Assembly: GCA_020466095.1 (NCBI GenBank)
Contig: CM035807.1
Span: forward strand, 24,828,129 to 24,892,128
Origin: Chlorops oryzae
Lineage: Eukaryota > Arthropoda > Insecta > Diptera > Chloropidae
Direction: 5' to 3'
Length of the DNA stretch: 64,000 nucleotides
Below the pieces are notes generated by a model that saw nothing but the letters and a program-made list of their open reading frames with translations, ran no database searches and was not told the DNA's origin. The translations under genes were made by a program, and so were the position numbers. The first letter of the stretch is position 1; every line of letters starts with the position of its first letter. Shown in pieces: positions 33,018-41,907 of the stretch.

Positions 33018-33833
33018 TTGTCCAGACATTCAAATCGAATGCTCGGAAAATTTCCATCGTTCAAAATGCAACACGCCTTGGAGAGTGAAAAGTTCTATTT
33101 ACGGATTGCTTTCATTATTTTGATTGTTCTTCCGTGCAAGTCTCTACATGCATTTAGTTCATCATCTAGAACTTGTATTGGTGTTAATTGTAGTCATCAA
33201 ATAATTTCGTCGAATTCACCAATAACCAAATTGGTTGGACACATATTGAGTAAATTAAAACTGCCGCATCTCCAAGCAATTGGTCCCGCTTCGTCTCAAC
33301 AACAACCAAACTTTGCACGAAATCCTCAACAGCAGTATCACTGGACGCCAGAATATTCTTCGCAAATTAATCCACATCATCATCCACCTCCTCCTCATCA
33401 TCCACGGTCTCCTTTCCCACCACTGCCACCTGTTCATCCACTGCCTAATTTCCCTCCACTGCCTCATTTCCATCCACAGCTTTCGCATCATCCGCCTTCA
33501 CAACCTATCGATCATCCACCGTTCTATCCTCCATACCAACCGGTACAACATCAAACCGCATTGCCAATTCCCGCACAACCACAACCAGTGAACGACAACA
33601 ATCAACAAAATAAAAACCAATATAATCAACACATAAAACCGTCAACATCGACGACTCACTCCTACCAAGAACAAAATTCAGTGCATCCAACAAAATCTAG
33701 AACGCAATCTCGTAAACCTTGCAAGCCATCGATAATTTACCCTGATTCAGAATACTACGTACAACGACCCGAAGATGACCTCTCGGATCTAGACTCTCAG
33801 GATCCGACGCTATTAATCGATCCAAGGCGATGA
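33018..33833 (+). CDS. Secreted His/Pro-rich protein
   Basis: A single-exon ORF of 271 codons. The Met at residue 17 (33066, MQHALESEKFYLR) is an equally good start, because it places the hydrophobic signal segment IAFIILIVLPCKSLHAF near the N-terminus. The mature chain has a Cys-x4-Cys pair (TCIGVNC), a short amphipathic helix (ITKLVGHILSKLKLPH), then about 100 residues of Pro/His-rich sequence with HHPPPPHHP and FPPLPPVHPLP motifs, a Gln/Asn-rich stretch, and a basic-to-acidic tail with one more Cys (SRKPCKPSIIYPDSEYY). I do not recognise the family. The Cys pair, the helix and the third Cys are arranged as in the gene at 36986, so the two may be diverged paralogues. His/Pro-rich chains can bind metals, but that is not shown here. 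Confidence 0.75.
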   Translation: MSRHSNRMLGKFPSFKMQHALESEKFYLRIAFIILIVLPCKSLHAFSSSSRTCIGVNCSHQIISSNSPITKLVGHILSKLKLPHLQAIGPASSQQQPNFARNPQQQYHWTPEYSSQINPHHHPPPPHHPRSPFPPLPPVHPLPNFPPLPHFHPQLSHHPPSQPIDHPPFYPPYQPVQHQTALPIPAQPQPVNDNNQQNKNQYNQHIKPSTSTTHSYQEQNSVHPTKSRTQSRKPCKPSIIYPDSEYYVQRPEDDLSDLDSQDPTLLIDPRR

Positions 33834-34382
33834 CAGCGATTACATGAAATTCAACTTCATCACACCGACGTAGGCAAGTTCAATGTGAAATTCCGCGCGA
33901 TGCGTTGCAATCGAACGTCGTACAGCAGATCAAAGAAATGCAACAATTCTTTTTTTATTGATCTTTTTTTTTATTATTTTAATAAAATGATAATTCTTGT
34001 TAATAGCCCAATCACACTTTTTCTTAGTCCACGAAAGCAATGAATCGGTTATTCGGGGACATATCATCACTTCTTCCATGTAGGGTCGATGCATCCGATG
34101 AAACGATCCTCATTAAAAATTTTGGTTAATGGCTCTAGGAAAGGAATGACCTCATGACTGGTTGTAGTTCGGTTAAATGTGGTTAATGTTGTATGCATTC
34201 TGAAAAACTTCTTCTTGGCGGGGATAAGTGCTTGTGGTTAATAATATGGTTTGACTGAAACTGATATACCTATATGATGATGGTCTTGGGTCAATATGAA
34301 GCGGTATTCCAGAATAATGTGGTGCCCGATTCGGTGGCTCCGAAAAAGCCGATTAATTTTTTTTTTTTTTTTTCAATCAACA
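33834..34382. other. 3' flank of the His/Pro-rich gene
   Basis: AATAAAATGATAATTC near 33980 could provide the polyadenylation signal. The rest is intergenic without ORFs. Confidence 0.4.
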
Positions 34383-35242
34383 CACCGAGAGAAATAAGAA
34401 CAGTTAAATCAACCACTTAGAACAGTTAAAGTAAGAGTGGTCAAATAAACTGTATTCCCCGTTAAATGCACTGGAAAAGGAAGTCAATTCAACAGTTGAA
34501 AAACAGTCACTTTTTATGTTCAAATTCGCTTTCGTTCACTTAGACGTATAAGTTCGCATTCTGATCAACCGTCTCCGGAGGTTTTCATAGCTCAGTTGTT
34601 TAAGCTGTGAGTTGACGTCGTGAGATTCGGGTTCTATCCCTGCTGGCGGCGGGAATTTTTTTGATTTTTTTTTTAATTACAGTTTTTTTTTTTTTGTTCA
34701 GAGTGTAGTTGTTTTTGAAGACAAAAATTTTCTCCTAAATTTTTAAGATTTTAATTTATTTAATTTTTTTTAATGGTTCATTTTCAAGCAAAAAATTTTG
34801 CAACCATAAGCTCAAGTGAGCATTTTGACCAACAAATTAAATTCGTTCGTTTAGCGTAATGGTTAAGACGTTCGCCCAGCGAAGTGGTGGTCTGCGGTTC
34901 AAGGCTCGGCCGAGGCGAGAAAATTTAAAGAGATGAAAGAGAAAAAGCATTTAAATAGAAACAAATAAATAAAGAAAAAATATAATAATTTAATAAAAAA
35001 AAAAATATTAATAAAAGAAGGTAAAAAAAAGTCAAAGCAAAAAATAAATTTTTTTTTCCAGTCGCTGGTGACAGTTGATTTAACCGCGAGACAGTTATAT
35101 CAACCATCAGGTAGTTATATCCCTATTGACTGTGTTTGTACTGTTGAATCGACCGCTACTACACATAAGCTAAGAATTAACGGTGAACTCGGTTATTTTA
35201 ACCTGCTTTTTCAGTTAATATAACTACCTTTTTCTCTCGGTG
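34383..35242 (+). mobile_element. TIR element with two tRNA-like modules, copy A
   Basis: It is bounded by CACCGAGAGAAA and its mirror TTTCTCTCGGTG, with a possible 2-bp target duplication CA on both sides. Subterminal regions repeat ACAGTTA and GTTATATCAACC words. Inside are two polymerase III-like modules: TAGCTCAGTTG (34588-34598) with GGGTTCTATCCC (34629-34640), and TAGCGTAATGG (34852-34862) with GGTTCAAGGCT (34896-34906). No protein is encoded. Copy B (35671-36536) is its inverted near-duplicate. CACTA-type ends (CACYR) with a short duplication are the closest match I know, but this is not certain. Confidence 0.7.
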
Positions 35243-35428
35243 CAGAGTTCAATGGAAAACATTCTGAGAGAAGAAAATCACAACCAACCTAGATGAGTTA
35301 TGATTTTCTTCATCGACCTTGGCCAGAGGCCAATGAGAAGATATCCTCTAGGATAGGTTCTAGTCCGAATTAATGAATATTTTGGTTTTCTATTGATCTT
35401 CTGACGTAACAAGAAGTGTTTCTTAAAC

Positions 35429-35560
35429 GGGACTTACGCTGTAGGCATTTCGATAATGAAACCTTTTTTTTTTTTAGTAGAGAAAAACGCTCCCATATCA
35501 CATCCCCTTGGCAATAAAAACAATGTTTTTCTATCGAAATCTTGTACAGAGTAAGTCCCG
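35429..35560. mobile_element. 132-bp foldback in the spacer of the inverted pair
   Basis: CGGGACTTACGCTGTA with TTTCGATA (from 35429) is mirrored by TATCGAAATCTTGTACAGAG and TAAGTCCCG (to 35560). It has imperfect arms of about 29 bp and no ORF. Confidence 0.55.
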
Positions 35561-35670
35561 TCTTATTCCAAAGAATCTGAATTCCCAAGTTATCGAAATT
35601 ATGGATCGTACTTATATTTCAAGAGAAGCTCACTGAAATAATTCGACAAAATATTTCGGGGAAAAATGTA

Positions 35671-36536
35671 CACCGAGAGAAAAAGGTAGTTATATTAACT
35701 GAAAAAGCAGGTTAAAATAACCGAGTTCACCGTTAATTCTTAGCTTATGTGTAGTAGCGGTCGATTCAACAGTACAAACACAGTCAATAGGGATATAACT
35801 ACCTGATGGTTGATATAACTGTCTCGCGGTTAAATCAACTGTCACCAGCGACTGGGAAAAAAAGATTTATTTTTTGCTTTGACTTTTTTTTACCTTCTTT
35901 TATTAATATTTTTTTTTTTTTTTATTAAATTATTATATTTTTTCTTTATTTATTTGTTTCTTTTTAAATCTTTTTCTCTTTCATCTCTTTAAATTTTCTC
36001 GCCTCGGCCGAGCCTTGAACCGCAGACCACCACTTCGCTGGGCGAACGTCTTAACCATTACGCTAAACGAACGAATTTAATTTGTTGGTCAAAACGCTCA
36101 CTTGAGCTTATGGTTGCAAAATTTTTTGCTTGAAAATGAACCATTAAAAAAATTAAATAAATTAAAATCTTAAAAATTTAGGAGAAAATTTTTGCCTTAA
36201 AAAACAACTACACTCTGAACAAAAAAAAAAACTGTAATTAAAAAAAAAAAATCCAGAAAAATTCCCGCCGCCAGCAGGGATAGAACCCCGAATCTCACGA
36301 CGGTCAACTCACAGCTTCAACAACTGAGCTATTGAAAACTCCGGAGACGGTTGATCAGAATGCGAACTTATACGTCTAAGTGAACGAAAGCGAATTTGAA
36401 CATAAAAAGTGACTATTTTTCAACTGTTGAATTGACTTCCTTTTCCAGTGCATTTAACGGGGAATACAGTTAATTTGACCACTCTTACTTTAACTGTTCT
36501 AAGTGGTTGATTTAACAGTTCTTATTTCTCTCGGTG
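35671..36536 (-). mobile_element. TIR element with two tRNA-like modules, copy B (inverted)
   Basis: The inverted near-identical copy of 34383-35242, with the same CACCGAGAGAAA ends and a possible 2-bp duplication TA. Its two tRNA-like modules read on the minus strand (B boxes near 36278 and 36010). A and B differ by scattered substitutions and small indels in A/T runs. With the 428-bp spacer they form a 2.15-kb palindrome. Confidence 0.7.
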
Positions 36537-36985
36537 TACTCTTTCAAAAAATTTACTTCATGAATATAAAGTTCAACATCTTAAAAATGTTGATCCAAAA
36601 GGATTCGTTTATAAAAATATATTCCTTACATGATATAAACTTAAAATTACTCTACAAAAGGGTCTTCTTATTTGCTATTGATTCTTTCTACTTAATTGAT
36701 TAAAGAGATCGATTAAAGATCGCTCTTGCAAGCCCAGCTCTTTCGGATTGATATTTATTGAATCAAACTTATTTTAGCAATTTTCGATGATAATTCTGTG
36801 TGTTTAATCTTTCCGATTTCATTTAGCTTTGACAGTGATAACCTGCATAAGATTTTCGAGTCAGATTATTTTTGCAATTTTCTATATTTTCTACTATTTG
36901 CTCAAATATAGCATTCAACTCTTGAGTTCTACGCCAATTCATTCAGTGATTTTCCTCCATTTAAAAAGGCAGCACATAATATAAA

Positions 36986-37756
36986 ATGGAAATAAATTCG
37001 CAAATAATATTTTTGCTCCTTGGAGCCGTTTTAATTCCAACTTTTGCTTCATACGCCAACGAAGAACACAGCGATACTTCAAAAGTGATCTTGAATTCGG
37101 TGAATTCGATTCTAGATGACAAGGAAACTTCCCATAAACGACATGTAAACACCTATGATAGTCCAGTTCGAGACGTGCAAGGCAAATTATTGAACACACC
37201 AACAACAACTGCAAGTACTGCGAGAAATTATCCATGTGCAAGTGTAGCTCGTTGTATGAATCCGCCACATGGAAATAGCATAGCAGATGGCGCAGGGCAC
37301 AATATTTTCGAACAACCATCAAATACTTTAGACTTACAATATCCCGGTATCCGTAATAGTGGAAATAGTGTACAACAGTATCCTCCGCCATATCCGCAAC
37401 AGTTCTTGCCACAAGATTATTACCCTTTATTACAAATCGATCCAGGATTTGCTAGATTTCCTTCACCACAACAAGGCGGTCCCATGCCTCCGTTTTTCCC
37501 ACCATCACACAACAATTATAACCAACCCCCACAATGGCTTTACAATCAACCAGCGGGAATCTTTGATCGGTACCACGGCCAACAATATCCACAAGCAAAT
37601 TTGCATGAACACAATCGTCATCATCCCAACCACCAACATTCTGTTGGTGTGGAATGCACCGAAGCAGCACATCGCGAGCCGAGTTTTCCAGGAGACAACA
37701 ACCATCTCGGATATGGTGTCACCTATAATGCTGCTCAAAATAGACCTGGATATTAG
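36986..37756 (+). CDS. Secreted Pro/Gln/Tyr-rich protein
   Basis: A single-exon ORF of 256 codons. A signal peptide (MEINSQIIFLLLGAVLIPTF) is followed by a short helical segment SDTSKVILNSVNSILDDKE, a possible basic site (SHKRHV), a Cys pair (PCASVARCMNPP), then about 110 residues rich in Pro, Gln, Tyr and Asn (YPPPYPQQFLPQDYYPL), a His-rich patch (HEHNRHHPNHQHS) and a third Cys (GVECTEAAHRE). A TCAGTG initiator (36943-36948) preceded by a weak AATATAGC box supports the start. Family unknown. It resembles the gene at 33018-33833 in order of parts, and its N-terminal helix (KVILNSVNSILDD) recalls EVILDAIDSE in the 21052-21435 protein. Confidence 0.75.
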   Translation: MEINSQIIFLLLGAVLIPTFASYANEEHSDTSKVILNSVNSILDDKETSHKRHVNTYDSPVRDVQGKLLNTPTTTASTARNYPCASVARCMNPPHGNSIADGAGHNIFEQPSNTLDLQYPGIRNSGNSVQQYPPPYPQQFLPQDYYPLLQIDPGFARFPSPQQGGPMPPFFPPSHNNYNQPPQWLYNQPAGIFDRYHGQQYPQANLHEHNRHHPNHQHSVGVECTEAAHREPSFPGDNNHLGYGVTYNAAQNRPGY

Positions 37757-39451
37757 AGTCGACCAAAAATATAAAAAAAAGTCAATAGTGGGATTCATTC
37801 AGCTTCGAAAACTTTACGAATCGCGAAATTTGTTACTGAAATGTCAAAATTTATATATTAAAATTTCCGATAGGAAAAGTTACAAAGGCATTTTCAAAGC
37901 TGCATGAGTCTCTATAATGTAAAATTTTTTGCTCTGCGACATTCAACAAAGAGGATACAGTACCTAGTAAACCGTGCTTTTGAATTATAAATTTCGTAGC
38001 GATTTCAAATTATCCTAACCGAAGCCGAATCATCAAATTATTGAATCTTCTTAATCAAAACTGAAATTTAGCAGGCTCTGCTACAACTAAGGTGCCAGGA
38101 CTTTGAAGCAACATATTTTTTAATAGAATATCAATGGGATGAAGTCATTTCTGCCACTATTATTTCAAAGTAATTTTCAACTACTTATTGTCAGTTTTGA
38201 TTCATTGAAGGATCTTAAGCGGATTTTTTTTCACAATTTTTAATAAAACTCCTTCCAATTGGAGACCTCTTTAAACTCATATTTGGGTGTATTTCGTTAG
38301 CAATACTCACACGACTTTTACTTCTAAAACTGCTCAGAGAGTGTGCGAGTGCAGATTCAAAAAAACAAATGGCCTTGCGAAAATGTTAGTGCCAAAAATT
38401 CTCCTTTGAACAACTTAAACCAGCCGCCAAAAATGTTTTCCTTATTATAAGGTCAATCGTTTTTGACCGTCAAAAAAGGTCGTGTCTATCTATCCAGATG
38501 AGGACAAAAGCATTTCTATGTGTTTCACATAAGCACATTCGCCCTATGTACTATGCTTGATTAGGTGAGTGAAAAAGGATATTGAATGCATAAGAATACA
38601 CATAAGAACTGACATAAGACGAAGGGAACGTAGAAGATATCAAGAAGTGCGTGAGTTTGCATTCAGGTAGTTGAAAAGATTTCCCCTTCAAAAGGTGCTA
38701 CAAAAAATAGACAGAACAATGTGCACACGAAGGAAGAAGGGCACATGTGCGTGTTTGTGTGTATCAGCTTTGAAAAAAAAAAAATGAAATTAAATCAATG
38801 TTCAGATATTTTGGCGCGACAAGCAAAATAAGGCGGGGATAGAAAGTGGTGATATTACTATGAGACAAAGCGTAAAGGACATAAGGATGAAGGGTAAAAA
38901 AAAAAATCATATGAAAATTATACAACTGTCTCTTCGCGAAAGCAAGATAAAACTAAAAATGAACTGGGGCACACATCGAATTGAATAATTGAGAAATATT
39001 GTAATTTTAACTTGAGAAAAACCCCAATAAATTTTTTAACTGAGCTTTAATTTATCGATTTGGCTTAAAAATATAAATAATGACGTGATGCGATCGGGCT
39101 TGTATGAAAATTTTACTAAATATCAAGTACTACAAAATATAGGCGCTTGAAATATTTGCCGCTTTTCCAATTGAGTTTCCTTTCTGTTATCTTTCAATGG
39201 CCTACGAAATACATATATAAATCTATAGTTTAAACTTTTTAAAAATATTTTCCATATAAACTGATATAACTTAATAGAGAAAATAGAGAAAAACTCCTGC
39301 ACTTTTAAATATTTGTCCGTGCGTTTCTTGAGAGCCATGCAACAACAAAGATGACACAAAAATAAATAATTGAAATGCAATATAAAAAAAACTAAATATT
39401 AAAAGCGTATTGATAGCGCCATCAGACTTGTCAATGATGGAAGGACATGCT
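37757..39451. other. Intergenic between secreted gene and cyclin B3
   Basis: No gene or readable mobile element. It is AT-rich with short A-runs and a TG-rich patch at 38745-38765. It includes the cyclin B3 3' UTR (minus strand). Confidence 0.45.
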
Positions 39452-41167
39452 CTAAGAAATATCCATTCGTGCATTTTGAGCAATATTTAACGAATTGTTG
39501 TTATCCGTCTGTTGTTTTTGACTAATATTGCGATCTATAAGTTCAAGCTCGAACAGTTTCTCGGTGCTCATTAATTTCACTTTGGCAACTTCATAGAATA
39601 TTTTATGCGAGTATTTGTTGCGTATATTCTTAATAGTACCCTTCGGCTTTCGATGCATGCCCGCATTCAGAATTGCTACAATTTCAGCAAAATCCGCCAG
39701 TTTATAGCCACTGAAATGCTCGAGCGTCGACGACCATGCCTTCTTCTCTGTCCCATGCAAACGCAATGCTATGAACAACGCTGCACATGCCAAGCGCGAA
39801 TCACTCAAACTGATTGTCTCATAATCCATAAGTGATAGTTCAAGCGCGTAGCGTGCCAATGTCAAAGTGGGCATGGGAACTTTCGCGCAACGTGCATAAC
39901 GACGCAAGAAACGGTACGACAAAGGAACGCCCAAATCGAAATCAATTGTACGCAAAACATTCACCTCCATTTTAACCAATTCATCATGATTGTACGCACC
40001 ATCGCATATATAGAGGAAATCCTCTATCATTGTCGGCGTGCGTTCCTCGTATTTGCACGAAATGAAAAGAGCTGCTGCACCCAAAAGCTGCAACCGCTCC
40101 TTATGAATGACAACTTTGCACAAGTACAAATCGACAATTTTTACAGCCAAATAAAGCGTCTCGTGATTTAGCTCGAATGTTTCTTGCACCTCAACCATCC
40201 AATCAATCAATAATGAACGCATCCACTTTGAAAGATGCACTTGACGAGCCATATAATCATCGATCGGGAATTGACATTCGCGTGATTTCAAATAGTTAAA
40301 TATATCCATCGCATAGTTCGACACCTGAAATGGATCGTTCCAATTGGCTTTATCGAAGTCTTCCACATCATCTGGCACCGTCAAAATTATAAATGATAAT
40401 TCGTCCTTATAACTACCATCGTCTTCCTCTTCGACTATCATAGCTTTAGCGACATTTTCTTCCGAGTTGCGGTGCTTGTTGTCTTCCTCCTGTTGCTGCT
40501 GCTGCTGCTGCAATAATATCGAACGCCGTTTGGCTGCTTCAAAATTACCTGACAACCTCATCGACTCGGAGCTAGAGACATCTTCCAGGGCTGACATGTA
40601 TAAGCTATCCTCAGTCTGGTTGAACTCATTCGAAATGCGTCGAGTCGACTTGTGTGTGGTCTTGGCGGGCACAAGGGAATTCGAAGCCACTGGCGCGGGA
40701 GGCGGCAACAACGATGCTTTTGGAAGCGGAGGCCCAACGGTGCACACATTCGCGTTGTTGACCAAACTCTTGGATACTGCTGATGGTTTCTTTGCCGCGT
40801 TCTTTGCAGCTGCTCTTGTGGTGATCTTGGAAGGCTGCGGAACTTGATGTGTTTTGGCTGCAATATTCTGAGTATCCTTGAGCACTGGCTTCCTTCCAAT
40901 CAGTGGCTGCTTTAGCTGCTTCGCTTCACCATCTGGATGAAGATTTGTATTGTTGGTAAGGTTCCCTAAAGCAGAACGTTTGATTTTATCGTTTTTAATG
41001 GGACTATTGTCGGCCTTGCGCTTGGCACGCGTCTGCATGATATTTGCTTCTTGGTCCTGGCTGCTTCGGAACCTTGTGAGTCCTTTGCGAGGGATTGGCA
41101 GGAGCGTTGCTAAAGCTGCAGCTGCATCCTTTGGCATAGACCGATTCGAAGTGTTTTTTGTCGCCAT
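39452..41167 (-). CDS. CycB3: G2/mitotic-specific cyclin B3
   Basis: An uninterrupted ORF of 571 codons. It has the destruction box RSALGNLTN (residues about 64-72), then a low-complexity linker with a seven-Gln run. The cyclin box begins near residue 300 with MRSLLIDWMVEVQETFELNH, the MRAILVDWL-type Cdk-binding signature, followed by the second cyclin fold (VPLSYRFLRRYARCAKVPMP and LARYALELSLMDY). Cyclin B3 activates Cdk1 in late mitosis and female meiosis and is removed by the APC/C through the destruction box. The first Met is followed by a basic, Ala-rich N-terminus, as in other B3 cyclins. The absence of introns over 1.7 kb contrasts with the intron-rich genes nearby but is not in itself a sign of retrocopying, since no poly(A) or target duplication is seen. 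Confidence 0.96.
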   Translation of the reverse strand: MATKNTSNRSMPKDAAAALATLLPIPRKGLTRFRSSQDQEANIMQTRAKRKADNSPIKNDKIKRSALGNLTNNTNLHPDGEAKQLKQPLIGRKPVLKDTQNIAAKTHQVPQPSKITTRAAAKNAAKKPSAVSKSLVNNANVCTVGPPLPKASLLPPPAPVASNSLVPAKTTHKSTRRISNEFNQTEDSLYMSALEDVSSSESMRLSGNFEAAKRRSILLQQQQQQQEEDNKHRNSEENVAKAMIVEEEDDGSYKDELSFIILTVPDDVEDFDKANWNDPFQVSNYAMDIFNYLKSRECQFPIDDYMARQVHLSKWMRSLLIDWMVEVQETFELNHETLYLAVKIVDLYLCKVVIHKERLQLLGAAALFISCKYEERTPTMIEDFLYICDGAYNHDELVKMEVNVLRTIDFDLGVPLSYRFLRRYARCAKVPMPTLTLARYALELSLMDYETISLSDSRLACAALFIALRLHGTEKKAWSSTLEHFSGYKLADFAEIVAILNAGMHRKPKGTIKNIRNKYSHKIFYEVAKVKLMSTEKLFELELIDRNISQKQQTDNNNSLNIAQNARMDIS

Positions 41168-41611
41168 TTTCTCTTTCTTTTCTTCGCGCTCTTCCGCTCG
41201 TCCTTTGATGCTGCTCGCTTGTACTGAACTTTGTCCTTTGTTCTATTAATTAGAGAGTCGCTGTCGCTCTTCAACACGCCTTTATGCGGGCATTAGTATT
41301 AGCTAGGAGACTTTTATTTAATTTCATGCGAATAAACAAGGTTTCTTTCATATTACCTAATCAAAAATCAATTTTCGCAAATGCCGCTCAGCTAACGGCG
41401 TTTTCGACTGCCTCGCTGACTTTTTCAATCCAACTGGCTCCCAATGGCGTTTTCCGAATTATAACTTGGGCTGGACGCTTCGGCGGTCCCTTATAACACA
41501 GGTTTTGCTTTTAACTTAGATTTAGCTTATAACCTGGATTATGGCTTGGCACCGTCTTTTCTGCAAGGTTGCATTTATAAAACAAACAAATATATATATT
41601 ATTTTATGAGT
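41168..41611. other. Upstream region of cyclin B3
   Basis: The 5' flank of cyclin B3 (minus strand). It is GC-richer near the gene, with no other ORF of note. It ends where the duplicated mariner-derived unit begins. Confidence 0.4.
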
Positions 41612-41778
41612 TTTTCCGCACAAAATTAGCTGGAAAATGCATATAGATTTATAGAAAGTCCCTGTTTCTTGCAATTAAATCGACTCTATGTAATACGAAC
41701 AATCCAAAGTCTTCAAAAACACTAATCGGCTGTTCAAGAAATGCTCGGCGAAATCGCTGATGACGTTGGTTGACGTTA

Positions 41779-41786
41779 TGACGTCA
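41779..41786. promoter_or_regulatory. CRE-type palindrome upstream of the mariner-derived gene
   Basis: TGACGTCA lies about 120 bp before the start codon, within ACGTTGGTTGACGTTATGACG, which has further TGACGT half-sites. It is kept in all three copies. TTATAAGG at about 41817 could act as a TATA box. Sequence match only. Confidence 0.4.
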
Positions 41787-41907
41787 TTACGAATGAAATA
41801 CAAAGCACAGCTGATTTATAAGGGAATTTATTTAATTGATTGGATATTGAAATGAACACTTAAAGTGACCCGAAGCCATTATTTTATGCAAAAAAAAGGA
41901 CACTGAA

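Noticed and set aside
39452..41167. Cyclin B3 as a processed retrocopy because it lacks introns
   Set aside because: No poly(A) tail or flanking duplication is visible and the ORF is intact; the number of introns in the parent gene of this species is unknown.
39605..41249. Plus-strand ORFs opposite cyclin B3
   Set aside because: Shadow frames of the cyclin B3 coding sequence.
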